A program made the translations under genes and the position numbers. A stretch of 64,000 bases of DNA, from assembly GCA_964511065.1 (NCBI GenBank), contig CAZEEG010000006.1, positions 18,282-82,281 of the forward strand. Reading direction: 5' to 3'. The notes under the pieces are model-generated. The model was not told the DNA's origin. It ran no database searches and saw only the letters and a program-made list of their open reading frames with translations. Positions 52,367 to 60,789 of this stretch are shown here, one piece after another; position 1 is the stretch's first letter, and each line of letters begins with the position of its first letter. The stretch is from CALBRZ01 sp964511065 (GTDB lineage: Bacteria > Planctomycetota > Planctomycetia > Pirellulales > S012-138).

Positions 52367-52597
52367 TCAATTCTCCAGTTGATTCTGCCAGTCGGCGATT
52401 TTGGCTTGCCGTTGTTGAGCGGTTTTCTTTCCCAAGTCGGGCAAGAGGGCCTCCCCTTGGCCAAGCCACCCCCGGACTTCTCTCTTCCAATGTGCAACGG
52501 CAGGGTCGTGAGGCATTGCCTTGATCTTCTCCAAATGATTCTCAATGTTCGGAGCAAGGCCTTCGAGTCGGATCAAGGCCGTCTTACGCCTTCCCAT
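52367..52597 (-). CDS. Small protein A of a repeat-flanked gene pair
   Basis: 76 residues from the ATG at 52595-52597 (MGRRKTALIRLEGLAPNIENH), with AAGGGGC about 10 bases upstream; a TTG two codons earlier is possible. Basic N-terminus, then two helical segments with conserved-looking Trp residues (VAHWKREVRGWLGQGEALL; AKIADWQNQLEN). A small basic protein in front of a coupled larger partner is the layout of many antitoxin-toxin pairs, but no antitoxin DNA-binding fold is identifiable. Not recognised. Confidence 0.6.
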   Translation of the reverse strand: MGRRKTALIRLEGLAPNIENHLEKIKAMPHDPAVAHWKREVRGWLGQGEALLPDLGKKTAQQRQAKIADWQNQLEN

Positions 52598-53213
52598 TAC
52601 CAAGCCCCTTGCACTTCCCTAGGCCACCGGATAGCGACTCAGAAGCACATGGATTGTAGTCGCCCGACGACTGGACTTCGCCTCGAATGTTTCCCACGCG
52701 AACCGGATGCCCCGACTAGAAGCGAAATCGGAATACTTCCTGCATTCTAATGGCACACGGATATCACTTGGAATGGCTCACAGCGCCAACGGCACGCAAG
52801 CGGTGTTCAGCCGTTAGGGGAGCCGCAACGGTTGACGGCGGCACTGTGTCCGTTCACGCCGGGGGGTGACTACCCAGATTCCACCTGCTGCTAATGGGTG
52901 GTGATGAGCGACGCGCGATCGGCGTCGACACATTGCCGCGATTTTTCTCGTTTCCGGTCAGTTTGGCGCGATACCTCCGGGCTTTACCGGGGTTTGATCT
53001 AATAATCGCCGTTCAAGCGATGTGGTTGCGACTGATGCGGCGCGCTACATGCATGCTGTCATTAGCATCGGCAATGGACAACGTTGATCGGTTTATCAAG
53101 GGTGGCACAAGGCGGCGACTTTGTGCCTCATCAACGTGGGGGAACGTTTAGCAGCCCTCGCCGGTACAGTGGCTGCTTGGAGATTCTCTCGTTTTCCACG
53201 GAGGAGCGAACAC
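52598..53213. other. Spacer with second repeat copy, no gene recognised
   Basis: 616 bp between the start of the small pair and the low-complexity secreted protein. It contains one copy of the 63-bp repeat. A short rightward frame near 52894-53151 is Arg/Leu-rich and unsupported. The region around 52985-53010 is AT-richer and may carry a promoter for the next gene. Confidence 0.4.
52777..52839. repeat. 63-bp direct repeat, right copy
   Basis: Exact second copy of 51921-51983, same orientation, 856 bp apart. Flanking bases differ on both sides, so the repeat boundary is sharp at 63 bp. Confidence 0.9.
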
Positions 53214-54125
53214 ATGTGGCGTAGTACTTTGTCAATCGCGTTGGGACTTGCGTTGGGGGCTGGCAGTTCAGCTTTTGCGCAAGAGTCCGATAGCCTGGAG
53301 AAACTGCAGCAACTGGAACAGGAACTGAGCCAAGTTCAGGCTCAAATCCAAGAGATCGAATCCCAGTTGGATTCCGACGAGCTGGGAACGCTTCACGAGG
53401 TGAAAGCTCCCGCTCGCAAAGATGCCGACCGCAAGAAGGACGGCGACCGCAGGCGGGGCGATCAGCGCGATGCCAAGAAGGACGGCGAGCGGAAACGCGA
53501 CGCCAAGGACAGCAAACGCGACCAGGGCGAGGACGGCAGAAGCTTCCGCCCTGGCCCACGGCCCCGGTTTGGCTTCGGCCAAGGTCCTGGCCCTCGCTTT
53601 TCGCCCGAGCAAATGAAGGCGTGGCGCGAACGGGCCGAGCGGATGCGCGCCGATGGCCGCCATCGGGCTCACTACCGGGATTTCGGCCAGCGGGACAGCA
53701 GCGCCAAGAAGGATTTTGCCAGGAAAGACAGTGGCAAAAAAGACAGCGCCAAGAAAGGTGATTGTGACGGCAAAGAGTGCAAGGACGGCGACCGCCGCGG
53801 CCGTAGCGGCGGCTCTGCCTGGCATCGACACCACCGTCGCGGCCACCATGCCTTCGGCTCGTTTGGCCCCCACCATTCCCGCTGGGCGCATCACTCGCGC
53901 CGCATGACGCGGGATGATGATGGCCCGCGCAGCCGCTTCCAGACCCCGGGTCGCAGTGGTGGTCCTCGTTGGCACCAGGCGCGGTACGATAAGGACGGCC
54001 GCAAGCCCAGCCCGGATCGTTTCCGCCGCTCCGACCGCGATGGCAGCCGAGTCGATCTCGAGCGGAAGGTCGAGCAGTTGAGCCGCGAGATCGAATCGCT
54101 GAAGCGGAGCCTGCGCAGGAACTAG
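53214..54125 (+). CDS. Low-complexity Lys/Asp/Arg- and His-rich secreted protein
   Basis: 303 residues from the ATG at 53214, with GGAGGAG 6 bases before. A signal peptide (LSIALGLALGAGSSAFAQ) is followed by a short coiled coil (about 22-50, LEKLQQLEQELSQVQAQIQ). Then come Asp/Lys/Arg repeats (KDADRKKDGDRRRGDQRDAKK, and DSSAKKDFARKDSGKKDSAKK), a CDGKECKDGD, and a His-rich block around 205-230 (WHRHHRRGHHAFGSFGPHH). It closes with another short coiled coil (LERKVEQLSREIESLKRSL). The charge pattern suggests a cell-surface, metal- or polyanion-binding protein, but that is inference. A textbook terminator follows. Confidence 0.75.
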   Translation: MWRSTLSIALGLALGAGSSAFAQESDSLEKLQQLEQELSQVQAQIQEIESQLDSDELGTLHEVKAPARKDADRKKDGDRRRGDQRDAKKDGERKRDAKDSKRDQGEDGRSFRPGPRPRFGFGQGPGPRFSPEQMKAWRERAERMRADGRHRAHYRDFGQRDSSAKKDFARKDSGKKDSAKKGDCDGKECKDGDRRGRSGGSAWHRHHRRGHHAFGSFGPHHSRWAHHSRRMTRDDDGPRSRFQTPGRSGGPRWHQARYDKDGRKPSPDRFRRSDRDGSRVDLERKVEQLSREIESLKRSLRRN

Positions 54126-54229
54126 CCTGCCATAACCGTCAGGCAGCCTTACCCAAGACTGGCTTGGCGGATGGTCTTGACGTGCCGTGGCGCTCGTCCC
54201 CTCCACAGTCGCCGCGGCAATTCCTCTAG

Positions 54230-54270
54230 CGCGCGCCGAGCATTCCCTGCCCGGCGCGCGTTTTGTTTTT
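54230..54270 (+). terminator. Rho-independent terminator
   Basis: 9-bp GC stem cgcgcgccg (54230-54238) and cggcgcgcg (54252-54260), 13-nt loop, followed directly by TTTTGTTTTT (54261-54270). It lies 104 bp after the low-complexity gene. The rest of 54126-54638 contains no gene. Confidence 0.88.
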
Positions 54271-54638
54271 TACGATCGAACGACCTCCGCCCAAGGTTCC
54301 AGGCGTGCCCAATCGCCCGGCAACGGGCCGACTGGGGTGGGGACCTTAACGTCCGGCGTTCGTCCCGCATGCCGCCAGGTTGGAGTCCGTCCATCTGAAG
54401 GCACCCTTCCCGCAATTGATCGTGCGGATAGCTGGCACACAGCGCCCCCGGGACTCCTATTTCGCGGGATGCCCTAAAGGCGATAGAATCACCGACAACG
54501 GGCGGTTGCCGCACAAGGGGGGCCGGGATGGGAGTCGGCACTCGCAGCCGCCGTGGTGTGGTGATCGCCCAGTGGAACAACGTTGGTGGAACAACGTTTC
54601 TGCGGCGGTCGGGTTCGAGTGCGGGAGCAATCGCCAGC

Positions 54639-55172
54639 GTGAAAGTCCTCCTCAGCCAAGAACAGTTGGCCGAAGGCATCGCTCAGATGGCCAACAGCAT
54701 CACCGAGCGCTATCGCGGCCAGCCGCTCACCGTGGTGGGCGTGCTCACCGGCAGTATCGTGCTCTTGGCCGATCTGATTCGTGAAATCGACATTCCGCTT
54801 CGGCTCGGCGTGCTGCAAGCGCGAAGCTATCGCGGCACGACCACGCACCCGGGGCGGTTGTCGGTCAACCAGGACCTGCTACCCGACGTCCGCAACCGCC
54901 ACGTGCTGCTGGTCGACGATATCCTCGACACGGGCCGCACGCTCTCGCAGTTGCTCGTGCAGATGCACGACATGGGCGCGCTGTCGGTGCGGACGGCCGT
55001 CCTGCTCCGCAAGCGCGGCCGGCAGCAGGCCCCGCTGGAGCCCGACTTTGTGGGGTTTGAAATTCCCAATGAATTCGTCGTTGGTTACGGCCTGGATTAC
55101 AACGACTACTACCGTAACCTGCCCTATGTGGGGGCGATGGAGCCCGCCGACTTGGAGGCTGCGAAGTCGTGA
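54639..55172 (+). CDS. hpt: Hypoxanthine phosphoribosyltransferase
   Basis: Purine salvage: hypoxanthine or guanine plus PRPP to IMP or GMP. I choose the GTG at 54639 (177 residues) because the family normally starts with VLLSQEQLAEGI near the N-terminus and GGGAG lies 11 bases upstream; an ATG at 54528 would add 37 Gly/Arg-rich residues. The PRPP-binding loop is VLLVDDILDTGRTL (89-102), and the C-terminal FVVGYGLDYNDYYRNLPYVG matches the Hpt flexible loop region. Its stop overlaps the next gene's GTG by four bases (GTGA). Confidence 0.92.
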   Translation: MKVLLSQEQLAEGIAQMANSITERYRGQPLTVVGVLTGSIVLLADLIREIDIPLRLGVLQARSYRGTTTHPGRLSVNQDLLPDVRNRHVLLVDDILDTGRTLSQLLVQMHDMGALSVRTAVLLRKRGRQQAPLEPDFVGFEIPNEFVVGYGLDYNDYYRNLPYVGAMEPADLEAAKS

Positions 55173-56377
55173 ACGGCTTGCGGGTTGTGCTCATCACCCG
55201 ACGGTACTGGCCGCTGGTGTCCGATGAAGCTTCGCTGGCAGCGGACCTGGCACACGGCCTGCGCGGCGGCGGTGCCGAAGTCATCGTGCTCACCGCGCAA
55301 GGGCATGTTTCGTGGCCACCCCAAATCACCGATTGCGGCGTGCGCGTATTGCGGTTGCCGACCGGAGTCCGCAGCGCATGGGGCGGGCAGAAATACCTTC
55401 GTTCGCTGGGAAGCTGGCTGCGGAAAAACGCCAGCCGGTACGATGCCGCAATGGTCTTGGGCATGCGCGAGGAAGCCGAGTCCGCGATGGCTGCCACCGC
55501 AGGCTCAAATAAGCCGGTGATCTTGGTGGCGCTGTCCGCGGGGCTGGAAGGCGATTGTCACTGGCAACTGGAGGCCGCGCACGGAGAACGCGTCAAGAAC
55601 GCCTGTATGAAGGCGGCCGCCCTCGTTGCGAGCGATTGCATGCAAGAGGCCGAACTGATCGCCGCCGGTTACCCTCGCGAGCGGATCCGCCAGATTCCGC
55701 CGGGCGTGCCCGAGCTGCCGGCCGCCACCACCTGGTACCGCGATCAAGTCCGGGCCGCCCTGGTGGAGTGTAATCGGGCCTTCTACATGCCGCAGCGGAC
55801 CCCGCTGGTGGTTCATACGGGGCCGCTGGTCGAGGGCCGCGGGCTGGAGACCTTGATCGCCGCCTGGCCGCAGGTGTTGGTGAAGTACCCGCTGGCTTGC
55901 CTCTGGCTCACGGGGGGCGGACCACTGCGCGGAAAGCTCATTCAGATGTGCGAACGGCTCCGGTTGCATCAGCGCGTGTTATTGCCAGGTACGTTCGATC
56001 AGCCTGCCAACGTGGCCGCAGCGGCCGACCTGTACGTGGCGCCGGCACCCATGCGCGGCCCCTGCATGAACCTGCTGCGGGCCATGGCTATGGGAGTGCC
56101 CGTGGTGGCGGCGGTCGACGGCAACCTGCAGCGGCATCCGCTCGTTGAACATGAACGTACCGGGGTGTTGGCCGGCAGCGGCGATGCCACGGCCCTGGCC
56201 GAAGGCATGCTCCGTCTCATGAACGATCCGCTGGAAGCCCAGCGACTGGGCGATGCCGCCCGGCAGCACGTCCAGGCCAAGCTCCCGATGTCCCAATGTG
56301 TGCAGCGTTACCAGGAACTACTGGAACAAGTCACCCGCCCGGAATCCTTTCACCAGCCCCAGCCGGTCTCGCTGTGA
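55169..56377 (+). CDS. Glycosyltransferase family 4
   Basis: 402 residues from the GTG at 55169, coupled to hpt by a four-base overlap. N-terminal half: RVVLITRRYWPLVSDEASLAADLAHGLR. The C-terminal donor site: PLVVHTGPLVEGRGLETLIAAWP and LWLTGGGPLRGKLIQMCERL, then ADLYVAPAPMRGPCMNLLRAMAMGVPVVAAVDGNLQ. The E-x7-E motif of GT4 is altered: the first Glu is missing (MRGPCMNLLRAM), so activity should be checked. Soluble. It is followed by a second GT4 gene with the same kind of overlap. Confidence 0.88.
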   Translation: MNGLRVVLITRRYWPLVSDEASLAADLAHGLRGGGAEVIVLTAQGHVSWPPQITDCGVRVLRLPTGVRSAWGGQKYLRSLGSWLRKNASRYDAAMVLGMREEAESAMAATAGSNKPVILVALSAGLEGDCHWQLEAAHGERVKNACMKAAALVASDCMQEAELIAAGYPRERIRQIPPGVPELPAATTWYRDQVRAALVECNRAFYMPQRTPLVVHTGPLVEGRGLETLIAAWPQVLVKYPLACLWLTGGGPLRGKLIQMCERLRLHQRVLLPGTFDQPANVAAAADLYVAPAPMRGPCMNLLRAMAMGVPVVAAVDGNLQRHPLVEHERTGVLAGSGDATALAEGMLRLMNDPLEAQRLGDAARQHVQAKLPMSQCVQRYQELLEQVTRPESFHQPQPVSL

Positions 56378-57531
56378 ACACCTGCATCTTACACGTTTTG
56401 GATCACCTTCAGCCGTCGGCAGCGCTCTCTCGACTCACGCTGTTGGCCCAGCGGTTGGCCGCCGATGGGTACGGTGCGCCGTTGTACGTGGCATCGCTGG
56501 AACGGATCAAGGGGCGGCCGGAATGCATGGCGGGTGCCTCGCGCTTGGAGGCTGCGGGTGCCTCGGTAATGGCGTTGAGCCAGGCTACCGGACTGGACCC
56601 GCTTGCCCCGTTTCGACTGCGGCGGTTGGTTCACCGCCTTCAGCCCCAGATCGTTCACGTTTGGCAACCGGCATCGCTGAGCTGGTCGCGGATGGCTGCC
56701 AACGGCCGGAACCTGGTGGCCAGCATTGACCATTGGCCGGGCCGCTACGATCGCTGGATGCTCTCGCTGATGCGCTTAGCAGTTCGCCAGGCTGCGGCCG
56801 TGGTGGTGCCCGATGAGATCGTGGCCCGGCATGTTCGCCGGCACCTGGGCGTGCGCGAAGCAGTGTTTGACGTGATCGCGCCGGGCGTACAACCGCCGCA
56901 AAACATGCAGGAATCGGCCGTCGCGCGCCAACATCTGTTGAGAACGGCCGGCTTGCCCAGCGACGCGCGGATGATCGTGGCTGCCGGGCGGCTGGTTGCA
57001 GGGCGGCGGATTCGCGATGCCATCTGGAACATCGACATTCTCACCCTGCTGTTCCCCAATGCCTACCTCGTGGTGCTGGGGGACGGACCCCAGAAGCGGC
57101 GGCTACAGGCATTTAACCGTGCGATGCGAGGCTGGGCGCAGACCCGCTTCGTGTCGTGGCAGAACGCGGCCGACTGGTGGCCGCATGCCGAACTGGTTTT
57201 TCACTTCGATGATGAGCCAGGCATCAGCCAATGCCTGTTAGAAGCCATGGCCGTTGGTACGCCCGCCATCGTGAGCGATAGCCCTAGCCACCGCGCCTTT
57301 CTGGAGGACGGCGTTCACGCGACGTTTGCGGCGCTGTCGGATCGCACCTCGCTGGCCAAGTGCGGGCGGCGGCTATTGCTCAACCCGGCCGCCGCAGCCG
57401 AAATGGCTGCGGCAGGCCAGGAACGCGTTCTGCAACAATTCGATGCAGCCAGGTTTGCGGAAGCACACCGCCGGCTATATCAGCGGCTGGCCGCTTCCAC
57501 GCCGCAATCGGCGGCGGCACGCAGCGCCTAA
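56374..57531 (+). CDS. Glycosyltransferase family 4
   Basis: 385 residues from the GTG at 56374, overlapping the previous stop by four bases. The acceptor-side half has LHVLDHLQPSAALSRLTLLAQRL and HRLQPQIVHVWQPASLSW; the donor half has MIVAAGRLVAGRRIRDAIW, VVLGDGPQKRRLQAFNRAM and HFDDEPGISQCLLEAMAVGTPAIVSDSPSHRAFLED, a good GT4 motif with both Glu-like positions. It ends the hpt-GT4-GT4 unit and converges on the DUF1080 gene with 53 bp between stops. Substrate unknown. Confidence 0.9.
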   Translation: MNTCILHVLDHLQPSAALSRLTLLAQRLAADGYGAPLYVASLERIKGRPECMAGASRLEAAGASVMALSQATGLDPLAPFRLRRLVHRLQPQIVHVWQPASLSWSRMAANGRNLVASIDHWPGRYDRWMLSLMRLAVRQAAAVVVPDEIVARHVRRHLGVREAVFDVIAPGVQPPQNMQESAVARQHLLRTAGLPSDARMIVAAGRLVAGRRIRDAIWNIDILTLLFPNAYLVVLGDGPQKRRLQAFNRAMRGWAQTRFVSWQNAADWWPHAELVFHFDDEPGISQCLLEAMAVGTPAIVSDSPSHRAFLEDGVHATFAALSDRTSLAKCGRRLLLNPAAAAEMAAAGQERVLQQFDAARFAEAHRRLYQRLAASTPQSAAARSA

Positions 57532-57584
57532 GGTCTTTGGGCTGCGTGAAGCCGCGGGCCGGATAACCAGCCGCCGCCAGATCA

Positions 57585-58919
57585 TTAGTTTAGCGGCTTG
57601 ATCGCCACGTTGCGGAACTTCACCGGGCTGGAGTGGCCGGCGAAACCAAAGTGGCCGCTGGTGCGGTCCTTGCCGGGATGCGGCCGGCCGCCCATGTATT
57701 CGGTGACCTGGGCCAGGTCCACATCCAGGATGCGAAAACCGTTCAGCTCAACGCGGATGCGGGAGCCTTCCACGGTTACCTGCTGGAAGTTCCACTCGCC
57801 CAGCGGCCGGAGGTAGCCGCGGTGCGCGGCGGCCATGCCGTAGGCCGAGCCATGGTATTGCCGCGGATCCAGCTTGGCATAGCCGGGAGCCGTGTTGTCC
57901 AGCACCTGCAGCTCGCACATGCCGACATAAGCGGTATCGCCGCTGCCGGGATAGCGGATAGCCAAGCCATTGTTGCCACCGGCGGGCAGTTGAATCTCAA
58001 GCTGCACCACAAAGTCGGAAAACTCTTCCTCGGTGTAGATCGTGCCACCTTTGCCCTTTTTGCACATGATCGCGCCGTCCACCACTTCGTAGTTCGCAAC
58101 CGGGCCGGCCCAACCGGTCAGGTCGCTTCCGTTGAACAGCGACTTGAAATCTGCTTGGGCCTGCTTCTTGTTGGGGCCGCCCTCGCGGAGAAGTTGGTTG
58201 GCTTCCTCGGCCGGAATCTCGCGAATGAAGACGTTCCGCCAACGAATTTCGCCACCGTGCGTCTGCAACTGGATCGGGCCCTCCTTGGGCAGCGGGGCTT
58301 CGCGATTGAAGAAGTTCTCCAACCGGGCGTGATCGACGACCAGCTTGTCGTTCAGGTAGACTGTCACGTACTCGCCAACCATCACGATCCGGAAGTGGTT
58401 CCATTCGCCGAACGGTTTGTCGGCCAGCACCAGGGGGTCTTTGCCCTCGGGATTGCGGTTGTTCCACAGGCCGCCCGAACCCTTGTTGGCGCCCAGTTTG
58501 AACTTGGCCTCTTCCGTGGAATCCCAGATTTGCACCTGAGGAATGCCGCGGAGGTAAATTCCGCTGTCGGCCTTGGGCACGGTCTTGTAGTCGATCAGCA
58601 GTTCAAAGTCGCCGTAGTTCTTATCCGTGGTGAGATACAGGCCGTGGCCGTCGTTCACCAGTTCGCCATTCTCCACGGTCCAGTGCTGGCGAATGTTTTG
58701 GAGACTGGCTTCTTTTTTCTTCGCCAGTTCTTCCGGCGACAGGGCCATCCACTTGGCGGGATCTTCGGTCGACAGGCCCCACCAGCCACTGAGGTCCTTA
58801 CCATTGAAGAGGGCGACGAAACCCTTGGGAGGTTTCACTTCGTCGGCGGCGGCGGGCGACGCCAACAGCGGACACATGCACGCGGCGACTAGCCAAGCGG
58901 CAAACCGGAGGGGCTTCAT
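57585..58919 (-). CDS. Secreted protein with two DUF1080 domains
   Basis: 444 residues from the ATG at 58917-58919, with a signal peptide (RFAAWLVAACMCPLLASPAAADE). Two tandem concanavalin-like DUF1080 domains: the first (about 32-235) begins GFVALFNGKDLSGWWGL and the second (about 262-444) begins FKSLFNGSDLTGWAG. Both contain the family's DSGIYLRG/NNGLAIRYPG and GEWNHFRIVMVG/GEWNFQQVTVEG pairs. DUF1080 proteins include 3-keto-glycoside hydrolases, but many are glycan-binding or of unknown activity. Typical of planctomycetes. Converges with the GT4 gene. Confidence 0.95.
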   Translation of the reverse strand: MKPLRFAAWLVAACMCPLLASPAAADEVKPPKGFVALFNGKDLSGWWGLSTEDPAKWMALSPEELAKKKEASLQNIRQHWTVENGELVNDGHGLYLTTDKNYGDFELLIDYKTVPKADSGIYLRGIPQVQIWDSTEEAKFKLGANKGSGGLWNNRNPEGKDPLVLADKPFGEWNHFRIVMVGEYVTVYLNDKLVVDHARLENFFNREAPLPKEGPIQLQTHGGEIRWRNVFIREIPAEEANQLLREGGPNKKQAQADFKSLFNGSDLTGWAGPVANYEVVDGAIMCKKGKGGTIYTEEEFSDFVVQLEIQLPAGGNNGLAIRYPGSGDTAYVGMCELQVLDNTAPGYAKLDPRQYHGSAYGMAAAHRGYLRPLGEWNFQQVTVEGSRIRVELNGFRILDVDLAQVTEYMGGRPHPGKDRTSGHFGFAGHSSPVKFRNVAIKPLN

Positions 58920-59081
58920 GGTGCGACAATCTCCTGGTACGTGGTCAATGTTGTAGGGCACATCAGCCGTTACGGTTGCGTTCCAACGGGCACCATATTA
59001 GCTGCTGATGGAGCCGCTGGGTAGTAACCGCTGCGCAAGCCGCACAGGTGGGGGGGATTTTGTCGGCCGCGGCGCCCAATC

Positions 59082-60494
59082 TCAAGTGGGCTTTTCCCAG
59101 ACCATCCGCGGCTGGCCCGCGCAATCGCTGGGGACTTCCAGGCCCGCATGCTGTAGCAGGCTCACGCCCACGTCCAGAAGTTCCAGCCCATCGACACGGC
59201 CCGGTTGCCCGGCCAGCGGCGCGCGGCTGATGAAGATTCCCGACCAATCATGGTTGGCCTCGTCGGGGCCGGTATCGTTGCCTTCGATATAGATGCGGCC
59301 GCCGCCCACGGTGCCCACGCTCCGCCAACGCATCCGGCCCCAGTAGCAGAACAAATCGGGCGGGTAACCCTGGCACGCAACGAACAAGTCTTCGGGCCGG
59401 CAGACCAGGGTTCCCAGGTCCTCGCCGTGGGGGCCCGGGAGGGCCTGGGTTTCTTCGATCAGGCGGTCGCGCCAGCGTTCGTATTCGCTCGGCTCGATCA
59501 CGCCCTGCGGTTCGCGGCCCTTGACGTTCAAGAAGATGCGGGCGTAATAGCCGCCCTCGCTCCAGGCGACGGTTCGCGACCAGTCGATCCGCAACTTGTG
59601 CGGCGGCGTGTCTTCGCTAGGGTACTCCTTGAGTACCAGGTAACCCTGCTTGACCAGCCATTCATTGACCGCGATACCGCCCTGCATGGGCTGGGCGCCG
59701 TGGTCGGAAACGACCAGCAGCAGCACATCGTCGCCCATGGCGGCTGTCAGCTCGCCGATCAGCCGGTCGACTTCGCGGTAATAATCGCGCAGGACCCAGC
59801 GATAAGGGTTGTTTTCGCCAGGGAAACGCGGATGGGTGGGATCGCAGAAATGCCAGAAGCCGTGGTGGATGCGGTCCACGCCCATCTCCACCATGAAGAA
59901 CAAATCCCAAGGCTGCGTATCCAGCAAATGCCGGGCGGCGAGGAACCGGCGGCGGGTCATGGTGTAGATGTCCGCCAGCAGCCGCGACTTGTCGTCGGTG
60001 CGAAAATTGCGGACGTCGATCACGTAATCGCCTTCGGCGGCGCGGTCGATCTCAGCGGCAATCTCGCCCGGATACGTCCAAGGCATCGACTTGTCGGGCG
60101 CGAGAAAACTGGCCACGGTGATGCCGCGCGGCGGCTGCACGATGGGGAAAGTCTGCGGCACGCCCAGGCAAATCGAGGTTCGGCCCGCCGCCGAAAAATG
60201 GTCCCACAGCCGGGGCTTGCGCACCTGGCTGGAAAACGACAGCGTCAGCGGTTCGTAGTCCCAGCCGCGGCGATTGCGAAACCCGTAAATGCCCAATTGG
60301 CCGGCGTCATACCCGCTGGTCATGCAGGACCAGGCCGGCACCGTGATCGGCGGGTGGCAACTCCGCAGCGGCCCATAACTGCCCGCTGCCATGAGCCGGT
60401 TCAGGTTGGGCAGATCGCCGCGCAGCTCGTCAAAGACGAGGCTCGCTTCGGCACAATCCAGGCCGACGACGGCAATCCGCGGGAATGAACTCAT
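59082..60494 (-). CDS. Type I phosphodiesterase/nucleotide pyrophosphatase-like protein
   Basis: 470 residues from the ATG at 60492-60494 (MSSFPRIAVVGLDCAEASLV). Alkaline-phosphatase fold with a metal-binding Asp13, a nucleophile Thr51 in PPITVPAWSCMTSGYD, DRIHHGFWHFCDPTHP (metal Asp and His), and LLLVVSDHGAQPMQGGIAVNEW (DHG ligands). This pattern fits the phosphodiesterase/nucleotide pyrophosphatase group rather than sulfatases, because a Thr replaces the modifiable Cys. No signal peptide, so cytoplasmic. Substrate unknown. It is separated from argS by 295 bp on the same strand. Confidence 0.9.
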   Translation of the reverse strand: MSSFPRIAVVGLDCAEASLVFDELRGDLPNLNRLMAAGSYGPLRSCHPPITVPAWSCMTSGYDAGQLGIYGFRNRRGWDYEPLTLSFSSQVRKPRLWDHFSAAGRTSICLGVPQTFPIVQPPRGITVASFLAPDKSMPWTYPGEIAAEIDRAAEGDYVIDVRNFRTDDKSRLLADIYTMTRRRFLAARHLLDTQPWDLFFMVEMGVDRIHHGFWHFCDPTHPRFPGENNPYRWVLRDYYREVDRLIGELTAAMGDDVLLLVVSDHGAQPMQGGIAVNEWLVKQGYLVLKEYPSEDTPPHKLRIDWSRTVAWSEGGYYARIFLNVKGREPQGVIEPSEYERWRDRLIEETQALPGPHGEDLGTLVCRPEDLFVACQGYPPDLFCYWGRMRWRSVGTVGGGRIYIEGNDTGPDEANHDWSGIFISRAPLAGQPGRVDGLELLDVGVSLLQHAGLEVPSDCAGQPRMVWEKPT

Positions 60495-60789
60495 GGCGAA
60501 ATTACGGAGCCTTGTGGCTGGCGGCGACACGATCGCGGATCAGTCGCGGCATGCAAAGGGGCACAACGGTCTTGCGATGAATCCGGATCAACGGGTCACG
60601 CGGCTGGTCCAGGCCGGAATGGCCGCCGGAATCGGTTCCGGGCGGCAGCCGAACAATGGAAATGAAATCTGGCAATGTTCATGACTGGCTGCCCCTGATG
60701 GTGTTGGTTTTGCCTCGCCGGATTCGCCGGGCCGGACTGGCTGTGCGGCCCCCCCTTCTCGACCGGCGGCCCACGAGGTTCAGACTATT

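Noticed and set aside
51921..52839. The 63-bp repeats as integron attC sites
   Set aside because: They have short pairing arms and a GTTAGGG-like word, but the conserved RYYYAAC/GTTRRRY core pair and typical attC length are not met, and no integrase gene is in view.
52894..53151. An 85-residue plus-strand frame before the low-complexity protein
   Set aside because: Poor composition and no start signal; the next gene has a clear ribosome site of its own.
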